Positions 8,058-11,871 of a stretch of 11,871 bases of DNA are shown here, piece by piece. This DNA comes from Oleimicrobium sp037445575 (GTDB lineage Bacteria; Zhuqueibacterota; Zhuqueibacteria; JANLFK01; Oleimicrobiaceae), in contig JBBIKH010000105.1 in assembly GCA_037445575.1 (NCBI GenBank), positions 1-11,871 of the forward strand, written 5' to 3'. Below the pieces are notes generated by a model, which was given only the letters and a program-made list of their open reading frames with translations, had not been told where the DNA came from and ran no database searches. Numbering within the stretch: the first letter of the stretch is position 1; the number at the start of each line of letters is the position of its first letter. Both the position numbers and the translations under genes were made by a program.

Positions 8058-9161
8058 TCAAATGCCACACGTTTTTAGGACCTTGCCATCGGTGGTCAGG
8101 TACTGACGCATCTGCGCCACGGCCAAACAGGCGTGGGCTGGCACCACCATGACCACATCGCCTGGCTGCACCTTGCGCACAAAGTGACCTTCGGCCTTGA
8201 TGATGCCATGCTCCTGCGAGAGCGCGGCAACGTACGCCTCAGGTACCAGTGGTCCCCAGCCATGGTCTTCGGGCAAGGCGACAAGTCCATAGATTGTTCG
8301 CTCGCCAGTGTTGATGGCGTCCTTGGAGAAATGCACTGCGCCCCCGTAGATGACCAGTTCATCTCTGTCCTCGTGCCGGGCCACCACCGGACACGCCATG
8401 GCCAGGGCCAGATCCTGCTCCTCGCACGAGCCCAAATGGAGCTGCATGGCGTCGTAGAAGACAAAGTTCCCCGGGCGCACTTCGTCCACAGGGCCGAACT
8501 GCTCGACCACGCTACAGCACGGCGTATCGCCTGTGGACAGCTCCAATTCCGTAAACCCCACTGCCTGCAGGCGTTGTCGGGCGCCGTTCAATCTGGCGAC
8601 GCTTTCCTTGTGGATGGCGGCGATTGCCTCGCGGGAGCGGGCGCGATAGGAATGGCCAGCGTGGGTGAGCAACCCGCGAAGCCGCAAGTTGCGCGAGCGC
8701 TCCACCTCCTCCGCCAGGGTCGTCAGACGGCTGGCGTCATCCCAAGCGATGCCAGTGCGACCAAATCCCACGTCGACTTTGATCCAGACGTCGGCGCTAC
8801 TTTTGAGCTGCTCCCGCAGTGCCCAGACGGTTTTGGTGGACTCCACCAGGAGACCCAGCGGAACCTTGCGCGCGAGCCGGCCAATCTCCTCCAGCTGGCG
8901 TAAGTTGACTGGAAAGGCGATGGTGATGTCGCGCCAGCCGTCGCGGGCGAAGTACCATGCCATGTCCACCGAGGAGACCGCGATGGCTTCTACGCCATAG
9001 TCGCGGAACCAGCGGCCGACGCGGGCCGACTGATGGGTCTTGAAATGCGGACGAAAGCGCACCGCACTGCGTTGTGCCTTGGCGGCCATGCGCTCGATGT
9101 TCCGGCGAGCGCGCTGCACATCGAGCACAAGCGTGGGCCGGCGAATGTCATATCGGGGAAT
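8058..9161 (-). CDS. Fold-III PLP enzyme, D-threonine aldolase / D-serine dehydratase-like
   Basis: The protein has an alanine-racemase-type TIM barrel followed by a D-serine-dehydratase-like C-terminal domain. Counting from ATT at 9161 it has 367 residues. Lys41 in RPHFKTH is the PLP-binding lysine; LLTHAGHSY, LSTGDTPCC and EVRPGNFVFYD are family hallmarks; VVPAHACLAV near residue 343 gives an H-x-C metal pair like that of eukaryotic-type D-serine dehydratase, whereas D-threonine aldolases have H-x-D. The family cleaves or dehydrates D-3-hydroxy amino acids with PLP and a divalent metal. The substrate here is unresolved. The start is inferred: a strong AAGGAGGT sits 5 bases before ATT at 9161, and translation from there includes the conserved PRYDIRRPTLVLD segment. 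The nearest standard start, GTG at 9128, lacks both. It lies 63 bases after the metallo-hydrolase gene and before hypD. Confidence 0.8.
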   Translation of the reverse strand: MPRYDIRRPTLVLDVQRARRNIERMAAKAQRSAVRFRPHFKTHQSARVGRWFRDYGVEAIAVSSVDMAWYFARDGWRDITIAFPVNLRQLEEIGRLARKVPLGLLVESTKTVWALREQLKSSADVWIKVDVGFGRTGIAWDDASRLTTLAEEVERSRNLRLRGLLTHAGHSYRARSREAIAAIHKESVARLNGARQRLQAVGFTELELSTGDTPCCSVVEQFGPVDEVRPGNFVFYDAMQLHLGSCEEQDLALAMACPVVARHEDRDELVIYGGAVHFSKDAINTGERTIYGLVALPEDHGWGPLVPEAYVAALSQEHGIIKAEGHFVRKVQPGDVVMVVPAHACLAVAQMRQYLTTDGKVLKTCGI

Positions 9162-9165
9162 AGGT

Positions 9166-9173
9166 ACCTCCTT
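9166..9173 (-). promoter_or_regulatory. Strong ribosome binding site AAGGAGGT for the PLP enzyme
   Basis: The minus strand reads AAGGAGGT, then ACCT, then ATT. This near-perfect anti-SD match is the best in the window. Its optimal position falls on ATT at 9159-9161 and not on GTG at 9126-9128, 33 bases further downstream, so it decides the start call. Confidence 0.7.
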
Positions 9174-9224
9174 GTCGCACCTGCGACCGTTGTTCTGCCG
9201 GGGGCTTTTGCCACCGGGCGTTGC

Positions 9225-9953
9225 TCAGCGCATCTGACGGATGCGCACCTCTATCTTTTCTCCCTGCAGCAACTCCACAAGTTGACTCACGTCCGAGTTG
9301 CCGAAGTGGTAGGGGTAAAGTATTCTTGGCTGCACCATCCGCGCCGCATGGGCTGCCATCTCCGGCGTCATGGTGTAGGGGAGATTCATGGGCAGAAAGG
9401 CGACGTCAATGTCGGCCAGCTCACTCATCTCCGGGATGTCTTCCGTGTCCCCTGCCAGATAGACCCGGGTGTCGCCGAAGGTAATGACGTAGCCGTTGCC
9501 CCGTCCGCGCGGATGAAAGGGCTGGCCGTTGTCGCGCACATGCCGCACGTTGTACGCAGGCACTACCTCGACGCGTAGGCCTGCAAGCGTGTCCGCATCC
9601 CCGTTGCGCAGGACAACTCCGTCCGGCACGAGTTCTCTGCACGCAGCCGCGATGCCGACAACCGTCGCAGGCGTGCAGACCTGCCGCAAGGCCAGGGTGT
9701 CCAGGTGGTCGCGGTGCTCGTGGGTAATGAGCACCAGATCCCCCTTTGGGAACTGGGCATAGTCCGCCTGACGCGAGAAGGGATCCACGTGGACGATCTT
9801 GCCCTGCCAGGCAAACATCACCGAGCCATGGCCGATGAAGGTGATCTCCAAAGGCCCATGGGACGTGGTGATAGTATCCCGTTCGAAGACCCGCTGGCCG
9901 CTCGCTGTCGCTACGAGGGCGACCGCTATCACAAGGGACAGCACTGCTCGCAT
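9225..9953 (-). CDS. Exported metallo-beta-lactamase-fold hydrolase, UlaG-like
   Basis: This 242-residue MBL-fold protein starts with a signal peptide (MRAVLSLVIAVALVATASGQ) with no lipobox cysteine, so it is probably secreted to the periplasm. Metal ligands are visible: ITHEHRDHLD supplies H78, H80, D82 and H83; H147 in PFHPRGRGNGYV is the likely third His; D169 is in YLAGDTED; and H216 is in YPYHFGNSD. The layout IGHGSVMF...HVDPF matches the UlaG-like branch (L-ascorbate-6-P lactonase relatives), many of which have unknown substrates. An upstream in-frame ATG at 9992 exists, but the ATG at 9953 has GGGGAGG with a 5-base spacer and starts exactly at the signal peptide. It is followed 63 bases later by the PLP enzyme gene. 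Substrate cannot be told from sequence. Confidence 0.85.
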   Translation of the reverse strand: MRAVLSLVIAVALVATASGQRVFERDTITTSHGPLEITFIGHGSVMFAWQGKIVHVDPFSRQADYAQFPKGDLVLITHEHRDHLDTLALRQVCTPATVVGIAAACRELVPDGVVLRNGDADTLAGLRVEVVPAYNVRHVRDNGQPFHPRGRGNGYVITFGDTRVYLAGDTEDIPEMSELADIDVAFLPMNLPYTMTPEMAAHAARMVQPRILYPYHFGNSDVSQLVELLQGEKIEVRIRQMR

Positions 9954-9958
9954 AGTTG

Positions 9959-9965
9959 CCTCCCC
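9959..9965 (-). promoter_or_regulatory. Ribosome binding site GGGGAGG setting the MBL-fold start
   Basis: GGGGAGG on the minus strand, five bases before the ATG at 9953. It supports the start at the signal peptide over the upstream in-frame ATG at 9992. Confidence 0.6.
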
Positions 9966-10044
9966 TTTTGGTTGGAAACGTCTGAGCTCCAAGCTTTTCG
10001 TCCGGGTCAGTGGCTCGCTGCGCGGCTTCTCGCCGGGCCATGAA

Positions 10045-10064
10045 CCCGCGTTCCCCGCGGGAAC
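10045..10064. repeat. GC-rich overlapping inverted repeats after the transporter gene
   Basis: CCCGCG-TTCCC-CGCGGG (10045-10061) and GTTCCC-CGC-GGGAAC (10050-10064) are two overlapping perfect 6-base inverted repeats. They lie about 20 bases past the inferred original stop of the transporter. No T-run follows on the minus strand, so this may be a weak or non-canonical terminator, an mRNA end-stabilising hairpin or an operator-like palindrome. The rest of the 9954-10085 spacer shows no convincing promoter. Confidence 0.35.
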
Positions 10065-10093
10065 TTCCTGCGCAAGGTCACCCGCTCAATCCC

Positions 10094-11416
10094 TCATGCG
10101 CGCCCGCCAGAGGGACGCTGCCAACAGGAGTGACAGGACCGACGAGCCGACCCAGAAGATGATCGGGATGGTAAAGTCGTAGGTGCGCACTCCATCGTCC
10201 GCTGGATCAGATGGCCGCTCACCCACTCCTGGAGGGCCGCAGCCACATAGCTGAACACGCCCACGAATCCCAGGGCGGCACCTGCGGCTTGCTTCGGCGC
10301 GATATCCACAGCGAAGAGCCCGCCAAGGGAAGTGACCAACCCATTGAGGCCGAAGCCATAGACGGCCAACGCCGCCACGATCAGCGTCGGTTTTCCTGGG
10401 GGAGCAAGAAACAGCACCACCAGGGCGCCGATTTCCATGGTTGCAAAGAGCAGGTTGACCGGCGGCCGCCGCGCGCCGAACAGGCGGTCGGAGATGAAGC
10501 CAAACGCCACGCACCCGGCCACACCGGCCAACGTGTTGATGGCAAGCAGGCTCCCTGCGGTCAGAAATGAGTACCCTTTGGCCTCCTGCAGGTAGAAGAA
10601 GCCCCAACTGTTGATGGCGTAACGGGTAATGTACATCCCGGCACTGGCCAAACCCAGCACCCAGATCGCCGGGGTTTTCAGGACCAACAGTTGCGCCTGC
10701 CATGCACTGGTTGCCGGAGAGTGGCTGGGCTGGGCAAAGTCCTGCCGCCATTCGGCCACCGATGGCAACCCCAGCGTTTGCGGGCGGTCCTGGAGGGTGA
10801 AGTACAGCCCCACGGCGACAGCCACGCACAGCAGTCCCGGGCCGCGGAAGCCCCATTGCCAGCCGAGCCAACTCACCAGCGCCGCCGAGCCCACCCAGGT
10901 CAACCCCTCGCCGAAGGCGTGCGCCGTGCTCCAAATGCCGTAGAAACGGCCGCGTTCCCGGTTGCTGAACCAGCGTGAAAGGGAGACTACGCCGGTGGGC
11001 GCCGCAAAGCCCTGGAACCAGCCGTTCAGCCCCCAGACCACGACCCACGGCCCCAGGCCGCTGGTCCAGGCGATTGCCACATTGATGAGGGCCGAGCCGA
11101 GGACACCCACGGTCCCGAATCGCTTCAGGTTGGCATGGTCAGCAAGGAAACCGTTGACTAGCTTCCCCACGGCATAGCTGTAGAAGAACGCCGCGCCGAT
11201 GGTGCCAAGTTGCGCCGGGGTGAAGACACCGCCGTCAACCAGCGGCTTCTTGACCACCGACAGTCCCAGGCGGCAGGTGTAAGCCAGGCCGTAGCCGACG
11301 GTAATGGCGATCATCACCAAGAGACGCTTGCGCCTGTACAGCTGATCGATGAGGCGCTGGTCCTGAAGCCTCGGCCGGTCGCCCTCGGTGGCGAAGAAGC
11401 GCAGCAGACTCTTCAT
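10094..11416 (-). CDS. OPA-family MFS organophosphate transporter (GlpT/UhpT-like), copy 1, 3'-frameshifted
   Basis: This is a 440-residue major facilitator of the organophosphate:phosphate antiporter family. Family marks are FYSYAVGKLVNGFLADHAN (78-96), VVWGLNGWFQGFAAP (126-140) and the OPA tag QDRPQTLGLPSVAEW (209-223). R49 in YTCRLGLSV and R265 in YITRYAINSW match the two phosphate-binding arginines of GlpT (R45 and R269). It probably imports a sugar phosphate or glycerol 3-phosphate in exchange for phosphate across the inner membrane. The start at 11416 overlaps the stop of the upstream paralogue as ATGA. After HLIQRT (residue 407) the frame switches: the last 33 residues are polar, while the adjacent frame gives DGVRTYDFTIPIIFWVGSS and a final membrane helix ending at 10086, as in copy 2. 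The gene is thus frameshifted near 10195 and lacks transmembrane helix 12. Confidence 0.85.
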   Translation of the reverse strand: MKSLLRFFATEGDRPRLQDQRLIDQLYRRKRLLVMIAITVGYGLAYTCRLGLSVVKKPLVDGGVFTPAQLGTIGAAFFYSYAVGKLVNGFLADHANLKRFGTVGVLGSALINVAIAWTSGLGPWVVVWGLNGWFQGFAAPTGVVSLSRWFSNRERGRFYGIWSTAHAFGEGLTWVGSAALVSWLGWQWGFRGPGLLCVAVAVGLYFTLQDRPQTLGLPSVAEWRQDFAQPSHSPATSAWQAQLLVLKTPAIWVLGLASAGMYITRYAINSWGFFYLQEAKGYSFLTAGSLLAINTLAGVAGCVAFGFISDRLFGARRPPVNLLFATMEIGALVVLFLAPPGKPTLIVAALAVYGFGLNGLVTSLGGLFAVDIAPKQAAGAALGFVGVFSYVAAALQEWVSGHLIQRTMECAPTTLPSRSSSGSARRSCHSCWQRPSGGRA

Positions 11417-11871
11417 GTCCTGATGCCTTGGAAGGGCCGCGCGCGCCACAAGGAGGTGGCCAAAAGGAGGGACAGCACCGACGTCCCCACCCAAAAAGCA
11501 ATGGGAGCGCGAAAGTCGTAACAGCGCACGCCGTCCACGATTGTGGTGGCGCGGTGAATCAAGAAGCCGCTCACCTGTTCTTGCAGCGCCGCGCCCAAGT
11601 AGCTGAATACGCCCATGAACCCCATTGCCGCCCCTGCGGCTTGACGAGGTGCGAGGTCTATGGCGAACAACCCGCCTAACGACGCCAGGATGCCGCTGAG
11701 CCCGAAGCCGTAAAGCGCAAACGCAATCGACAGCCAAAGAGGGCGCTCCGGCGGGCAAAGGAAGATGCCCACCAGCGCACCCACTTCGAGCAGGCCAAAT
11801 AGCAGATTGGCAGGTGGCCTGCGCGCTTTGAACACAGTGTCCGAAACGAATCCAAAGGCTATGCACCCGGC
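11413..11871 (-). CDS. OPA-family MFS organophosphate transporter, copy 2, C-terminal part (cut by right edge)
   Basis: The frame is open from the right edge (AGCIAFGFVSDTVFKARRPP) to a TGA at 11413, giving 152 residues, about the last third of the transporter. It aligns with the equivalent part of copy 1 at roughly two-thirds identity by eye: YGFGLSGILASLGGLFAIDL versus YGFGLNGLVTSLGGLFAVDI, then QAAGAAMGFMGVFSY and the terminal helix APIAFWVGTSVLSLLLA. It represents the final transmembrane helices (about 9-12) and has an intact C-terminus, RARPFQGIRT. The N-terminal half lies outside the window, so start and full substrate-site residues cannot be seen. Its TGA overlaps the ATG of copy 1, indicating translational coupling of a tandem duplicated pair. 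Confidence 0.88.
   Translation of the reverse strand, partial: AGCIAFGFVSDTVFKARRPPANLLFGLLEVGALVGIFLCPPERPLWLSIAFALYGFGLSGILASLGGLFAIDLAPRQAAGAAMGFMGVFSYLGAALQEQVSGFLIHRATTIVDGVRCYDFRAPIAFWVGTSVLSLLLATSLWRARPFQGIRT

Noticed and set aside
9126..9128. GTG as start of the PLP enzyme
   Set aside because: It has no Shine-Dalgarno and removes the conserved segment before the first helix of the barrel. It remains the fallback if ATT is not used.
9954..9992. Earlier in-frame ATG for the metallo-hydrolase
   Set aside because: It would put 13 charged residues before the signal peptide and lacks an RBS as good as the GGGGAGG in front of 9953.
11417..11866. N-terminal extension of transporter copy 1
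   Set aside because: This stretch encodes the C-terminus of copy 2 in a different frame. The family N-terminus starts at 11416.

Overview
The window is a GC-rich bacterial segment in which every supported gene lies on the minus strand, so transcription runs from the right edge to the left. It contains one assembly gap (10 Ns at 1479-1488) and no intergenic stretch longer than about 140 bases. Exported TPR proteins with sec signal peptides, an oxygen-sensitive glycyl radical enzyme and the high GC suggest an uncultured, Gram-negative, at least facultatively anaerobic bacterium. An FCB-group-like or candidate-phylum lineage would fit, but this is a low-confidence impression. I see no tRNA, rRNA, CRISPR array or insertion sequence.

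Layout in transcription order: (1) the 3' part of an OPA-family MFS transporter cut by the right edge (11413-11871); (2) a second OPA-family paralogue joined to it by a 4-base ATGA overlap, with a frameshift near its 3' end (10094-11416, original end probably 10086); (3) an exported UlaG-like metallo-hydrolase (9225-9953); (4) a fold-III PLP enzyme of the D-threonine aldolase/D-serine dehydratase family, apparently starting at an ATT codon (8058-9161); (5) a glycyl radical enzyme that I identify as trans-4-hydroxy-L-proline dehydratase (HypD), split by one in-frame TAA into 7478-7978 and 5609-7468; (6) an Xaa-Pro aminopeptidase-like M24 metallopeptidase (4172-5560); (7) a LOG-family protein (3520-4101); (8) a very large exported TPR protein (3449 to beyond the left edge), interrupted by the gap.

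The most coherent biology is the PepP-like peptidase 48 bases downstream of HypD. Xaa-Pro aminopeptidases open proline-rich peptides, and HypD dehydrates free trans-4-hydroxyproline to pyrroline-5-carboxylate, a precursor of proline. Together with phosphate-ester transporters and an amino-acid PLP enzyme, this looks like a peptide/hydroxyproline scavenging locus. The HypD activating enzyme and a pyrroline-5-carboxylate reductase are not in the window.

Several genes carry lesions or odd signals: a nonsense codon in hypD, a frameshift in the transporter, a non-AUG start and the N gap. They could be real decay, recoding, or draft-assembly error. Checking raw reads at these few positions would decide.
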